Source: Corythucha ciliata | Taxonomy: Eukaryota; Arthropoda; Insecta; Hemiptera; Tingidae | Direction: 5' to 3' | NCBI GenBank assembly: GCA_038030265.1 | Contig: CM075942.1 | Location: 868,001 to 932,000, forward strand | DNA: 64,000 nt | Part shown: positions 45,367 to 56,589 of the stretch, one piece after another | Position numbering within the stretch: the stretch's first letter is position 1 | How the letters are laid out: every line of letters starts with the position of its first letter | Translations under genes and position numbers: made by a program | Notes under the pieces: generated by a model | The model's input: the letters and a program-made list of their open reading frames with translations, nothing else | The model's database searches: none | What the model was told of the DNA's origin: nothing

Positions 45367-46085
45367 GTCAACATCTGACGTGGATGCTATTTCAGGGTGG
45401 GGATTTACGTTGTGAGATAAATGGGTCACAAAGGAGGACCAATTCGCTTCACGAAATTTAAATTGTTGGGTAAACGGAGCTCCAGAAAATTTATAATTAA
45501 GTTTGAACATTATTGGGTTATGGTCCGAGTTTAGTTGAGAAATGCTTTCAATAAAGGAGATATTTGGGATATGTTTAGCAAGGACGATGTCCAGTACACT
45601 GGGTCTTTTCGGTTCAGGCGGGTAATAGATTGGGGCTTCAGGCGAGAGGATGTCAAAGGAAAAACGGTGAGAAGAATGATAGAGGACTCTCCCAGCAGCA
45701 TTATTACGACAGCAGTGCCAAGAAATATGCGTCGCGTTTAGATCACCCAATATTAACACGCGCGAACCAAGTGACAATAGACTACTGAGGTCGTTTTGAA
45801 AGTGTTGGCTTTTTGGAGGTCTTTACACAGAAATTACGTGATACGAACAGTTACCGAGAAATAAAGTTACACCCACCGCTTCAAAAGCGAAAAGCTTAGG
45901 AAGTCTAAGTTCCTTATGATTAATAGAATTGTGAACGGTCTTTCCTATAAACTGCAAAGCCAGGCATTTCGAAGCGTTTTGTATTATCAAGTCTTGTCTC
46001 ATTTAATGAAAAAATGCGGACTTTGTTGTTTATTATTAGGGAAAGAAGCTCGTCTTTTTTATCTTTTATTGTGCCACACTGAAAA
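45367..46085 (-). pseudogene. Jockey-like endonuclease domain
   Basis: The minus strand begins near 46085 with an endonuclease N-terminus (DELLSLIINNKVRIFSLNET, FEMPGFAVYRKDR), has frameshifts or stops around 45950-45790, and then reads SRVLILGDLNATHISWHC, PSVLDIVLAKHI and QLNSDHNPIMFKL (45777 downwards). The frame runs to the Harbinger target duplication and resumes at 40592. N, E, D and the SDH motif of the AP endonuclease fold are visible. Confidence 0.8.
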
Positions 46086-46154
46086 AAAAAAGCCTGAAAT
46101 CAGGGTTTTTTGCAGTTTTTTCGATTTACAGGCTGTAGCGTCCCTTACTAGGTG

Positions 46155-46390
46155 TTGGGGGGTTTAAATTCAGATTCAGGACATCTTGAAACATAAGAAA
46201 TGAGCGGAAACCATATTTTTAAAAATTATTACGAGCGATGGCGAGGTGAAAACCCCCCCAAAAACACGGTATTTTAAAACCGACTCAAATTTCAGCGTGC
46301 TGCCGGGGTTGCAGCGTTTGGCAAAGTTGAAAATTGAATTCAGCACACCTGAAAACATTAAAATTAGTCATCAAACTTAGTCCCGGAGTT
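46155..46390. repeat. Unnamed dispersed repeat, copy 2
   Basis: Reverse complement of the family seen at 26141-26292, longer here by about 70 bp in the middle. Non-coding. Confidence 0.65.
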
Positions 46391-46481
46391 TTTTTCCTGT
46401 AATTACCCCTTTTGGTAACCTGCTTCTTGGACTACAAGCTCTATGCTCTATGCGTCTGTGAAGCCTATGCAACCTATATGC

Positions 46482-46865
46482 CGAGGGTGCGTCAGAGCAA
46501 CACCCCCATATCGTCACTTATGGTGAAAATGAGTTTTTTATGTCGTTAGAAAGCTCTCTTCAGCGCCGATTCATCGAACTATACGGTTAAGGCGGACTTA
46601 CAGTATGAAGCGCGTCATTCGCGAACCAGTTAACAACCTCTATCGTCAGGATGACGGCAGCAAGCCGTCCTGTCAGCGGTATGGCTTCGTTTTACGCGTC
46701 AGAGGCGTCGTTCTTGCATTAGCTCCAAATTTCAGCGTAAAGTACACTTTAATAAACTGTTTTTATAACTCGCCAAATGAAAGGAAAAATCATTTTCAAC
46801 TAATGTTTTGGCTTTCCTGAAAAGTTACCAAAATGACGATACGGGGTGTTGCTCTGACACCCTCG
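46482..46865. mobile_element. MITE, 384 bp, TIR CGAGGGTG
   Basis: The left end cgagggtgcgtcagagcaac... and the right end read inward, cgagggtgtcagagcaacac..., match for about 40 bp with two small gaps (through atatcgtcac/gtatcgtcat). The interior is non-coding. No target duplication could be recognised. Confidence 0.75.
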
Positions 46866-48831
46866 CTTAATTTTTTGAGGCAATGAATTTGTTTGGTTCC
46901 ATGCACTCCACAGACGCGTAACATAGAGCTTGTGAACGGGATCTTTAAACGCTGGAGTTTCTATAAAAATACGTGGAACTGGAACACATCAAGCGAAAAG
47001 AGGCTACGCGTCCCGAATGCGTATTTGGATTACGCCCCTCTATATTTTATAGTAATATTTCTTACCAGCGGGTGGTCATTCCCAATTTCGAGCTGAATTG
47101 GTCGAAGGGGGGGGGGGGCGCCCATGGGCGCGTATCTGAACACACGATCAGCGGAACGAAAGGTGGAACCGACAAATACGGTGAAATAACGAAGTTTTTG
47201 TTTTCACCCCCACCTCCCAACCCGTAATACCACAACGTATTAAGTTCGTGGCATTCCTCCGACATTCCATGGAGGATTCCGCCGTTCGAAAAAAAGGGGT
47301 GGGTGAGCTGTCGCTGTTATTTGATGTTTTTGAACTTCTTGACGCGTCTTCCAGCCGCTCAAGTTGAGCCCTACGCAAACAAGGTCCAATAGATACGGAG
47401 TTGGGAGATAGCTCGTAGCTCTAAAAAGGGCTTTTCGAAATGCAATTTCACTGAGTTGATGGATACCGCTCTTATTTACAACAGAAATTTCACCCTGGCT
47501 CAAACCCCGTCCCCCTCAGTATTTCTTACGTTATACCCGACTCTGAAAGAGGAGTCCTTGTCAGCCCCTCCCTCCCGTCACACTCCAAGCCTTCGCTCTC
47601 CTTTATTTCCAGCTCACAGGATTTCCTTTGACCTTTTTTTTTTCTTCATCATCCCCGAGTTCTATCACTCAGCAATCAATATCAAGGAACTTTATGGATG
47701 GGTAACGTTTCACTTTAATAAATTTCCTCCCTCCGCACAATATCAGCTTTTGTCCTAAGAGAAATACCCCCCCCCCCACCGACCCTAGCATAATTTTATT
47801 AAGCCGAAAATTTGTTAGGTTGTTTTTAAATAATTAGCCGTTCAAAATAATTAGCGTCGGGAAATAGGCGAAGGGTGTTGGAATTCTATTTTAAAGGGGA
47901 AAAAGATACCGAATTCGTTGGTTTGTGGTTTTTGTAGCTGAGTAGACGGGGGCTAGCGATGTAATTAAGCAGAAAACTCGTACAGTGCACAATGTGAAAG
48001 ACAGAGAGCCCCCTCCTCCCTACCACCATCAATCGTGTTGTTTGATTGCTGACTAGCGTTTGATCGCTGTGAGAGTTATGGAGCGTCGATTCTCGCTCAC
48101 TGGCAATATCCCTCTACATGAACTGACCAAACAACTCTCTGAAATCAGGGTTTATCATCAATATACTGACTCCCTCTCATCTCCCCCCACCCCAAACCAC
48201 TAAACCAGCATTTTAGTGCTGTTTCCTTTAGCCGCAACAGAGTATACATCGTTTTTAAGTACAATCCATCTCTTTTCATCGGAGGGGCAGTTCATTTTCT
48301 CAACGTCAAAATGGGAGTTCATTTTACCAAAAAAATGAAATAAAATAAAGGTTGAAGGATTTACAGAGAGGCGGAAATTGGTTGTTCTGGAGAGTTTGTG
48401 GAAGGTCTGAGACGAAAGAGAAAACGGGGTGCTCCAGTAAGTACTTGGGACCCTCACTCCCAGGCTTCCATCGAACGGTATACCAACGAAATTTAACGAA
48501 ACGACGTGACCAGACATTGAAGGGTAGCTATAGCCCGTCAAGAAGAACATGAACCCGCGGCAAGCGCTATCTCATTCGATTAGTGGCAACTTCTCTTCCC
48601 TCTATAGTTACCGAATTGGTTGCCCCACTGTTTACCGAAGATAAGTAAGTAGGTACCTATAGTATTATTATCAAGCCGGGATTCTATGGAGGGGGGTAAG
48701 GAAAAATAGCTAAAGGGGGTTGATCATTCGCTCTCGAGCCCTTGTAGCGTGAAGACGTGTTTGTGATCTTTGTACTGAGATATTCTTTTTATTTTTATTT
48801 TTTTTCGAGGTTGTTGTTTGTTTTTCTGGAA
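46866..48831. other. Non-coding, nothing recognised
   Basis: Contains G- and C-homopolymers (47105-47117, 47767-47777) and a dispersed-repeat patch near 46880-46915 shared with 23755-23810. No recognisable gene. Confidence 0.45.
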
Positions 48832-49502
48832 ATGCAAAAGTGTTCAAGGTGCTGTGACGAGGTCCTTGTTATTGGCATGTTGGTGTCTGTTAAGTGTAAT
48901 AGTGCATTGCATTTCAAGTGTGTACCGATGACAGAGTCAAATTTAAAAAAAATGAACTCCGAGTACCGGAAAAATTGGAAATGTCAGGAGTGTAAAAATG
49001 CATCGTCCTTCGACTATGAGGAGTTTTTAGCCTTAAATGAAACCGTGAAAAGTATTAAAGTCGCGTTGGACAATGCGGGGGACTTGAAAGTACAGTTTGA
49101 AAAAGTGGTCGTTCTCGTATTGTCTGTGCAAAACATGAGTGAGCAATTCGATGAATTTAAGCGTAAGCTTGAGGAAGTCGAGGCGCGTAACATTGAGTTA
49201 CAAAAGAAAACTAAATTGCTAAATTCTCGCATTCATGATCTGATACGCGTTGATGACCTAGAGCAAAATGGTCGGACTAAAAACGTGGAAATAGTTGGCG
49301 TTCCCGGAAACAAAAAATGAAAACTGTTCGGAAATTGTACGTGCAGTAGTGAAACATTTAAATTTTCAGCTGGAAGTTACGGAGGCTTATCGCTTGGGCT
49401 CGACAAGCCGGGAAAATGCCAAGGGAAAGCCTCGCATAATTCTCGCTAAAATGAGAAGTGAGGAAGACAGCCAGGACTTTGTCGCCGCTGCAAGAAAAGA
49501 AA
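48832..49502 (+). pseudogene. Non-LTR ORF1 with PHD-type zinc finger, coiled coil and RRM-like region; runs into gap
   Basis: The ATG at 48832 (MQKCSRCCDEV) opens a frame to 49320. Zinc-binding residues CSRCC...C...ALHFKC...WKCQEC lie in residues 1-60. A heptad-rich coiled coil follows (about residues 85-145: EQFDEFKRKLEEVEARNIEL). The LEQNGRTKNVEIVGVP signature marks the start of the L1-type RRM-like domain. A frameshift at about 49300 moves it to another frame (PETKNENCSEIVRAVVKHL, KPRIILAKMRSEEDSQDFV), which continues to the N gap. This kind of ORF1 is common in CR1/L2-like elements. ORF2 would be in or beyond the gap, but what follows the gap is a different element. Confidence 0.75.
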
Positions 49503-50002
49503 NNNNNNNNNNNNNNNNNNNNNNNNNNNNNNNNNNNNNNNNNNNNNNNNNNNNNNNNNNNNNNNNNNNNNNNNNNNNNNNNNNNNNNNNNNNNNNNNNN
49601 NNNNNNNNNNNNNNNNNNNNNNNNNNNNNNNNNNNNNNNNNNNNNNNNNNNNNNNNNNNNNNNNNNNNNNNNNNNNNNNNNNNNNNNNNNNNNNNNNNNN
49701 NNNNNNNNNNNNNNNNNNNNNNNNNNNNNNNNNNNNNNNNNNNNNNNNNNNNNNNNNNNNNNNNNNNNNNNNNNNNNNNNNNNNNNNNNNNNNNNNNNNN
49801 NNNNNNNNNNNNNNNNNNNNNNNNNNNNNNNNNNNNNNNNNNNNNNNNNNNNNNNNNNNNNNNNNNNNNNNNNNNNNNNNNNNNNNNNNNNNNNNNNNNN
49901 NNNNNNNNNNNNNNNNNNNNNNNNNNNNNNNNNNNNNNNNNNNNNNNNNNNNNNNNNNNNNNNNNNNNNNNNNNNNNNNNNNNNNNNNNNNNNNNNNNNN
50001 NN
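49503..50002. other. Assembly gap, 500 N
   Basis: A run of exactly 500 undetermined bases, a size typical of an arbitrary scaffold gap. Real length unknown. Confidence 0.98.
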
Positions 50003-50225
50003 AACTGCTTGCGTACTTCACGACTTTCTGGCCAAAGAGAGCCCCAGGTCCTATTTAAGTTACTCTGATACGCAGGAAATGCCGTTGTCAGGAGTCTCTT
50101 CAACCCTGAAACAAACTAGACCTACTGGAAACGCTAAAGGAACGAGGGAAGTTTTGAAGGCTTATTTTAACAACGAAGGAGCAGTACCTTGGCAAGCGAC
50201 TGCAGTTCAACAATTCAATTTCTAG
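50003..50225 (+). pseudogene. PIF/Harbinger transposase C-terminus
   Basis: The frame is open from the gap edge to a TAG at 50223-50225. It contains TACVLHDFLAKES and, near the end, a GTREVLKAYFNNEGAVPWQ-type stretch. These are the usual last two conserved blocks of DDE_Tnp_4/HARBI1-like transposases (VLHNFL... and ...R..f..YF...G.v.WQ). The catalytic DDE domain would be inside the gap. It is oriented toward the MADF/BESS gene on the opposite strand, only 51 bp away at their 3' ends. Confidence 0.75.
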
Positions 50226-50276
50226 ATTAATTTTCTGAGCGTCAAATATCTATCATTAAATTAATAATAATGATCA

Positions 50277-51231
50277 TCATTGAATTAATAATAAAATAAT
50301 CAACTTCTGATCTATTCCAAAGCTATATTGTTCATCCTTCATACAAATTCCTTTAATCCTAAAATCCTTTAAAATACAATTAATAAAACTAACGATCTCT
50401 TCGTCTTCTTCCTCTGCTTCCATTAACAAAAGTAAAACTTTATGTTTCGTGGCAAGAGCTCTTTTCTTATTTTTCAGATTTTTCATAGAGCATGCAACGT
50501 AGCAATTACCAAGCGCATTCCACGGACAAGCGGATGGGCCGTCCTCCAATAACATCGACGAGGCAGAACTGAGAATATTCTCCGCTCTACTAAAAAGTGA
50601 TTTATCTTCACTGGACTGTTTCTTTGCCCGTTTACGAGAGGGAACGTAGGGCACCGTCAAGTCCGAAGAAGAGGGCCCTTGTGGGGACATCATGTCTTCG
50701 TTTGTCGTGTCGTTCGGAGGAATCTTTAGGACAAGAAGTTAATTGGATACAAAGGATTGTAATGAACACTGGAACTGAGCTATCAAAAGCCTTTCAATTC
50801 AGTCATACCTCGATAAGAAAAGGAGACCCAAGCTCGAATTCTGAATTGTCTCCGGACGGATTATATATCTGCAAACGTGAAACGGACAATACTTTACTCA
50901 TGAGGTCAAAATTAGTGTAATAATTTAGAACTAACGAGTTGGCTGGAGTCCTCATTTGGTCTAGACACATTTGTCGTCCTCTTTTGGCTTTGTACTTTGT
51001 CTCGGAGGAACGACAGTGACGAGAAGTATCATAATGATGGCGTGTAAATCTGATTAAATTGCTCTTAGCTTCATTTCAAAATAAAATAATATGCCACATA
51101 AGTAGGTACATACTTTGTCTGTCCCAGCACCACTTTTTGCGAGAATTCTCCACTTTGTTCAATTCCGCAACGTATGCTGAACGCAGCGATTTTATTTTTG
51201 CCAATATCTCCTTCTCTGTTACCACTTTTAA
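50277..51231 (-). pseudogene. Decayed multi-exon MADF/BESS-domain gene
   Basis: Minus strand, four exons inferred from GT-AG borders: 51231-51114, 51049-50936, 50868-50809 and 50723-50277. The introns are 64, 67 and 85 bp. Exon 1 carries the middle of a MADF domain (KIKSLRSAYVAELNKVENSRK), with one extra A that shifts the SGAGTDK block out of frame. Exon 2 carries its end (IYTPSL, then TGA where a Trp is expected, then YFSSLSFLRDK). Exon 3 is 20 codons (IYNPSG...PFLIE). Exon 4 has a BESS-like end (LGNCYVACSMKNLKNKKRAL, HKVLLLLMEAEEE). The first MADF third is not found. It could be a host gene remnant or the DNA-binding partner of the adjacent Harbinger transposase; the convergent layout favours the latter. 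Splicing is inferred. Confidence 0.6.
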
Positions 51232-51484
51232 CTACAAGAAAGTATTATTAATACTAAAGATTATGTTAGGAGGCGTGGCGTCAAAGCGGAGTTGAAGAAA
51301 ATCTCCAAAGAAGCTACAGTGGCGTATGGCGATATAAAAAAAACACATGTTTTTGGATTTACTTGTGCGATTTGGTTAAAAGTAAAAAAAGGCGTATTTT
51401 CAAAGATTGATTCTTTCGTTTATTTTCTTGAAAATATAAAGTTTAACTTTAACAAATCAGAAGTGGGGTGTGTAATCCACGTGT

Positions 51485-52598
51485 TTGACAAACGAAAAAG
51501 TTGAAATGGAAAACGGCGACAACCGGGCGAACCAAAGTGAGGCGGACGAAATTGAGATGAAGGACGACGTTGAGTTAGACGAGGAATTGCGGACGAAAGT
51601 GGCGGAGGATTCATCCTCCATAACCCTAGTGAATCCTGAGGTGTTGGTGGCACAATTGATGAGAGGTGGACTAGCTGACCAGATCAGCAAGGCAGTGAGA
51701 CAGCAGGCGGCTCTAGTTTTGGCTGACTTGGCGGCGTCGAGAAGTGAGGATTCAACTACCGTGACATCGTTTAAATCAAGCGGACCCCTTCAAAATCAGT
51801 GCAGCGCGTTCTCACAAAACAGTCGTTTTTCGGCGGGTGCGGAGATAATTGACCCGTTTGATCCCGCGGATCCTGATAATCTGGCGGAAAAGTGGCTCGA
51901 CTGGTTGGACAGATTGGGGCGTGTCCACGGATGGAGCGATGACATCAAGATGTTAATCTTCCAACAAAGGCTAGCCGGCGAAGCTAAGAAATGGTTCAAC
52001 CGTTTGGAAACTTACAATCACTTGTGGTATGAGTGGCGGTCAATTTTTTTTTAAATCTTTCCCCAGGAGTTACGAGTTTTCCCAGCTGTTGGAGGAGCTT
52101 GTTGAACGGTGAAAGAGTTCTAACGAATCCATGGCGCAATACTTTCATTCAAAATTGGACCTATGTGTAAGGAGTGGAATTTCTGGCGGAAATGCGGTTT
52201 CATGCATCATTCGAGGCTTACCCGAGTCTCTGAGGGCGAATGCGCAGGCGGCGAGGTGTGCTACTCCGGAGGCGTTATATAATAACTTTTTGGCGGGTTT
52301 AGAGGCGTTTAAACCATCGGGGGGCAGAGAGTCAAGGCGTGACTTTTTCAGACAAGGCGACATTCAGGAGTCACGAAATACCCAGAAGTACAAGCTTGCT
52401 CCACCACATCGCTCGCAGGTCCCTGCAACCAGCCCAATGAGTTTGTTGAGATGTTACAACTGTCAAAAGATGGGTACTCACCTGAGTCGAGACTGTCCCG
52501 AGGAAAAACGCGACAGATGCACGGGTTGCCATAGTTATGGGCACAAGTGGGTAGACTGTCCTCAGTCATCAAAGTCCAAGGTGAGAAAAACTCTTTAA
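51485..52598 (+). pseudogene. Gypsy element C gag
   Basis: The first frame (51485-52054) has an acidic N-terminus, then a capsid-like stretch (PFDPADPDNLAEKWLDWLDRLGRVHGW, LAGEAKKWFNRL). After a frameshift or stop near 52054 it resumes (52131-52598) with MAQYFHSKLDLCVRSG and IRGLPESLRA, and two CCHC knuckles (CYNCQKMGTHLSRDC, CTGCHSYGHKWVDC). Typical Gypsy gag, about 340 residues in total. No LTR or primer site was found upstream; the Harbinger-associated gene ends only about 250 bp before. Confidence 0.8.
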
Positions 52599-52646
52599 AT
52601 TTTTACGAAAAATGTATCATTTCAAGAGGGTATTTTAAATGGAAGT

Positions 52647-54033
52647 ATGAAAGTTGTAGTTTACCTAGATACAGGAAGTACGTGTAATTTAGTTTGTTGG
52701 CGCCTAGGCGAAACTTTAGGGTTCAAGCCTCATAAGAAACATGTTTGTTTAGAAGGGCTCGGTGGAAATTTCGGTAATTTGAAATTGGATGATGTGCAAA
52801 TCAAAGTTGAAGCAGAACTTACAAAAACTGACATGGGTCCGATTGAGGTTCTCTTGGGTCAACCCTGTTTTAGAACCCTTGGCGTTGCGCTAGTGGCGAT
52901 TGGGGACAAAATAAAGCTGACGAATGTTGAAAATCATTCTAAGGTGTTCAACGAATTTGCGGGATTAAGTCTTGATGGGGGCGAAATGTCGAGATATCTT
53001 GTGGTTATAGATGAAGATGTGAAATTGACCGCTAACCAGTCAACAGTGGTGAATGTTCAAATTGTCGGGGGAAATCCGGGGGAAGTTGTTTCTATGGGTC
53101 CCAAGTTGATTTCATATGGCCAACAAACTGTAGCTATTCCAGCTGGCAATTTTGAATGCGACTCAAAAAATAGTTTATTGATTTTTAATTTAACCAAACA
53201 TGATATTTTGTGGAAAAAGGGACGGATAGTGAGCCGGGTGGAAAGACTAGGCGATAAAGAAATGGTCAACGTGGTCAAATTGCATGGCTTTGGTGAAGTT
53301 GATGTAACGATATCGGCAAAGAAAATGAGTCTAAATTGAGAAATTTGTTGAGTCGATGGACGGAATGCTTCTCACGAGGGGATGAGGATCTGGGACTCAC
53401 TAATTTAGGACATATGGAAATCAAATTAAATTCAGACCGCCAAATTTACTACAGGCCTTACCGTTTGTCAATGAAGGAACGAGAATTAGTACGGAAACGT
53501 ATTAAGAGTCTATTAGAAGGTGTTGTTATCCGGGAGTCTAGTTCTGAATACGCTAGTCCGGTGATCTTAGTTCCGAAAAAGAACAATCAAGTACGATTAT
53601 GTGTTGATTATAGGGCTTTAAATTCTATAACTGTTAAAGATAGGTACCCATTGCCCCTAATTTCTGATCAAGTGGATCGCTTAGCCAGAAAACATTATTT
53701 TACTACTTTAGATATGGCTCAAGGGTATCATTAGATTCCTATGCATCCAGATTCAGTCCATAAAACGGCATTTATTACTCCTGACGGGCAATTTGAGTAC
53801 CTTAACATACCTTTTGGTTTGGCCAATTCACCATCGGTTTTTCAGCGGATAGTGAATAAAATGCTGGGTGATTTAAGACACATAGACGTCCTGGCGTACA
53901 TGGATGACCTCCTTGTGCCATCCGATGATGTTGATAAAGGGTTGGAATTACTTGACCAAGTATTGAGTTTGATCAGTAAGGCAGGATTCAAATTGAAGTT
54001 ACTCGAAGAAGATCGGTGGTATTTTCACCGCTG
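52647..54033 (+). pseudogene. Gypsy element C protease and reverse transcriptase, truncated
   Basis: A protease with VVYLDTGSTCNL (catalytic DTG) heads a frame that ends at 53337-53339, overlapping the next frame, which starts within its last codons. RT: 53336-53734 (YYRPYRLSMKERELVRKRI, YASPVILVPKKNNQVRLCVDYRALNSITVKDRYPLP, YFTTLDMAQGYH), one in-frame TAG at 53732-53734, then 53741-54034 (KTAFITPDGQFEYLNIPFGLANSPSVFQR, VLAYMDDLLVPS as catalytic motif C). It stops after KAGFKLKLL, so connection, RNase H and integrase are absent. One stop and one frame overlap are the only defects before the truncation. Confidence 0.85.
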
Positions 54034-54121
54034 AAGGCCTCATTTCTTCTCTCAGTGCACGGGGGCCTCAAGTAGTTTCCTAACCTTCGCTATTTACAAG
54101 AAGTATTTCTCTGATCTGGTT

Positions 54122-55895
54122 TTGCATGACAGTGGGATAAAATTTAAAAATTACAATGGGTCTCCGTTTACACCCTTGGGTTTTATCCAGGTTAATGTTG
54201 CATTCGGCAGTAATTTAGCTTCAAAAAGTAAACTTTACGTGACTCACACACTCGGTCCACCACTGTTAGGTCGGGATTTGCTTGATAACTTTCATTTCAA
54301 AGTGCTGTTCGAAAATTCTGTACCTCCAAAGCCAATTTATTTCTATTCTGATTCCGAGTTTGTCGAATCCCTATCGAAGAAATTCCCTACTGTTTTTTCT
54401 AACAAACTAGGGACCTTTACCAAACACAAGGTGCCATTAAATTTAAAAGAAGGGGCTATCCCTAGGTTTGTCAAGGCTCGTCCATTGCCGTTTGCGCTAC
54501 GGGACAAAGTTGAGGCGGAGTTGAATAGACTGCTGAGGGAAGGTGTGATAGAAAATACTGATTATATTGAATACGGGTCTCCAATCGTATCTGTCCTTAA
54601 AAAGACAATTCCGTTCGAATCTGCGGTGATTATAAATTGACTCTAAATCCTAACCTTAAAATTGATCAGCACCCCTTACCGTCAATCGAGTTCCTTTTCC
54701 AAAAACTTCAAGGTAGTGTCTATTTCGCCAAGTTGAACCTCACCTCGGCTTACCAACAATTGGAGCTTGCCGATTCATCCAAAGATTTAGTGACCATAAC
54801 CATTTGGTTATGGTTGGCCGAGTAAGGTTGACAAAGACCTACAGCCCTTTTTTACTAACAACATGAGCTACACATAGAGTCCGAAGCACTTTTTTGGGGT
54901 TATCGAGTGGAAATTCCTTTTTCGTTGAAAGAGGTCGTTTTAAAGGAATTGCACAGCTCACATATTTGGGGGTAACCAAAACTAAAAACCTAGCTCGAGC
55001 GTATGTATGGTGGCCCAAGTTTGACGAAGAAATTGAGTCACTGGTGGGCAGTTGTAAGTCGTGCAATTTGAACAAGGACGCCCCAACTGCTGGAGTAACC
55101 GTTCCTTGGATGTGGCCTCAAAGAGCTTAGGAACGAATTCATATAGATTATCTTGGTCCAGTGGCTGGGAAATACTATTTAGTTGTTACGGATGCTCATT
55201 CCAAATGGTTGGAAGTTTTTCCTTCCGTCACTATGTCTGCTGATTTCACGATATCGTGTTTACGCGAATTGTTTTCAAGGTGGGGACTTCCTCAGGTCTT
55301 AGTATCGGATAATTACTCTGCTGAAGAATTTCAACACTTTCTGTTGTGTAATGGTATTCGATTTAAATCCGATGCCCCATTATCACCCCCAGATGAATGG
55401 TGCTGCTGAAAATTCAGTTCGAACAGTAAAGCGTGCACTTCGCACGTTCCTCACATACTTGTCGACCAGTGAACTGCCGGCTGCTCTCGCGAGATTCCTA
55501 CTCGACTGTAGAAATACTCCGCATTGTACAACAGGCAAGTCTCCGGCTCAATTAATGCTAGGTAGAGACCTAAGAACTCGGCTGGACTTGCTGAAGCAGC
55601 CCCATGCTCAAGATCGAGTGTTGAAACGCCAAAATACACAAAAATTAAATTGAAGGGTAGAAGAACAACGCGTTTTGACGTAGGGGAAGAAGTTTGGGCG
55701 GCGGATTATCGAAATGGCAGACGGCAATGGGTAGAGGCCAAAACAACAGAGGTTTTAGGGCCGTTAAGATACCTTGTGGAGGTAAAGGAGCACCCTATTC
55801 CATGGGTACGGCATTTGGATCAACTTAAGCATAAACCCTCTGCCCGAGACAGTAACAGAACCCCTGAGGTCAACGTTTCAAGCGGTTTTGTGTAA
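54122..55895 (+). pseudogene. Gypsy element D (Mag-like) pol: protease end, RT start, integrase
   Basis: A different Gypsy lineage begins just after element C. It has a protease C-terminus (THTLGPPLLGRDLLDNFHF), RT N-terminus (RFVKARPLPFALRDKVEAELNRLLREGVIEN, YGSPIVSVLKK), and a short RT piece in another frame (54637-54825: IDQHPLPSIEFLFQKLQG, FAKLNLTSAYQQLEL). It then jumps past the RT core and RNase H to integrase: zinc finger (YVWWPKFDEEIESLVGSCKSC), core HIDYLGPVAGKYYLVVTDAHSKWLEVFP, VSDNYSAEEF (the G,T/P residues after DN are changed) and NGAAENSVRTVKRAL with the catalytic Glu. The C-terminus (55650-55895) is VGEEVWAADYRNGRRQWVEA. Its domain loss resembles that of the 8-15 kb Gypsy, but the sequence differs. 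Confidence 0.8.
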
Positions 55896-56073
55896 ACTCA
55901 GACAACCTATCGGATTCGGTGTATCCGAATAAACGAATATCCAAACCCCCTCGCACATTTATTGAAACTTGCTAAAAATTAAAGGATAAGTATAAATACG
56001 CCCCTCAATGGTGACGTAACTAATAGTAACAGCTAATTATCATAAAAACATATCAATGAATAAACTAATAACT

Positions 56074-56589
56074 TTTGATCGTGTCCGGCACCTGCGCAGG
56101 ACGTTTTTCACGGTCTCGGAGATGACACTTTTGAGATCGCCAGACAACTGGCGACTTCCGTCGGACGGAAAGTCCGTGGGACAGGGGCTCACAACAGAGC
56201 TAGCTGTTGGCAAACACACCTGAGGAGTTGCTTGAAAACAGCTGGCAAGTGTAAAAATTGGTTCTTCGCCAGCAATAAACTACCACCACCACCATGCAAT
56301 TTCGGATGAAGCCCTGGCTACTATAGTGAGCCTCGAAACTTCACATTTTCTAAAGCTCGCTGATGGCGCTATCTACAATACAATTGGACGATATTGTTGG
56401 TTTCGCAACGTATTGTCGTGGGAAACGGCTTTATACTCTCGCCAGTCGTTTTAAAAGAATCCAAAGGTGTTTTTGTCAACAGCTAGCTCTGTTGTGAGCC
56501 CCTGTCCCAAGGGAAATGTCTGGCGATCTCAGAGGTGTCATCTCCTAGATCATGAAAAACGTCCTGTGCAGGTGACAGACACGATCAAA
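56074..56589. mobile_element. MITE with long TIRs, 516 bp
   Basis: The left arm TTTGATCGTGTCCGGCACC... pairs with the right arm read inward TTTGATCGTGTCTGTCACC.... Pairing continues through cacaggacgtttttca, gatcgccagac and gggacaggggctcacaacag to ctagctgttg, about 150 bp per arm with one 20-bp insertion on the left. The interior is non-coding and carries a (cca)n run near 56282. No clear target duplication. Confidence 0.8.

Larger units (their letters stand above)
37726..46085 (-). mobile_element. Jockey-like non-LTR element, interrupted by hAT and Harbinger
   Basis: Pol fragments lie in one orientation at 46085-45367, 40592-40554 and 38642-37726. Between them are a PIF/Harbinger element (40596-45363, target duplication TAA) and a hAT element (38651-40545, target duplication GCTAGGTC). 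If each insertion and one copy of its target duplication are removed, the reading frame is continuous through both sites. The 3' half of RT is missing at 37726. Confidence 0.85.
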
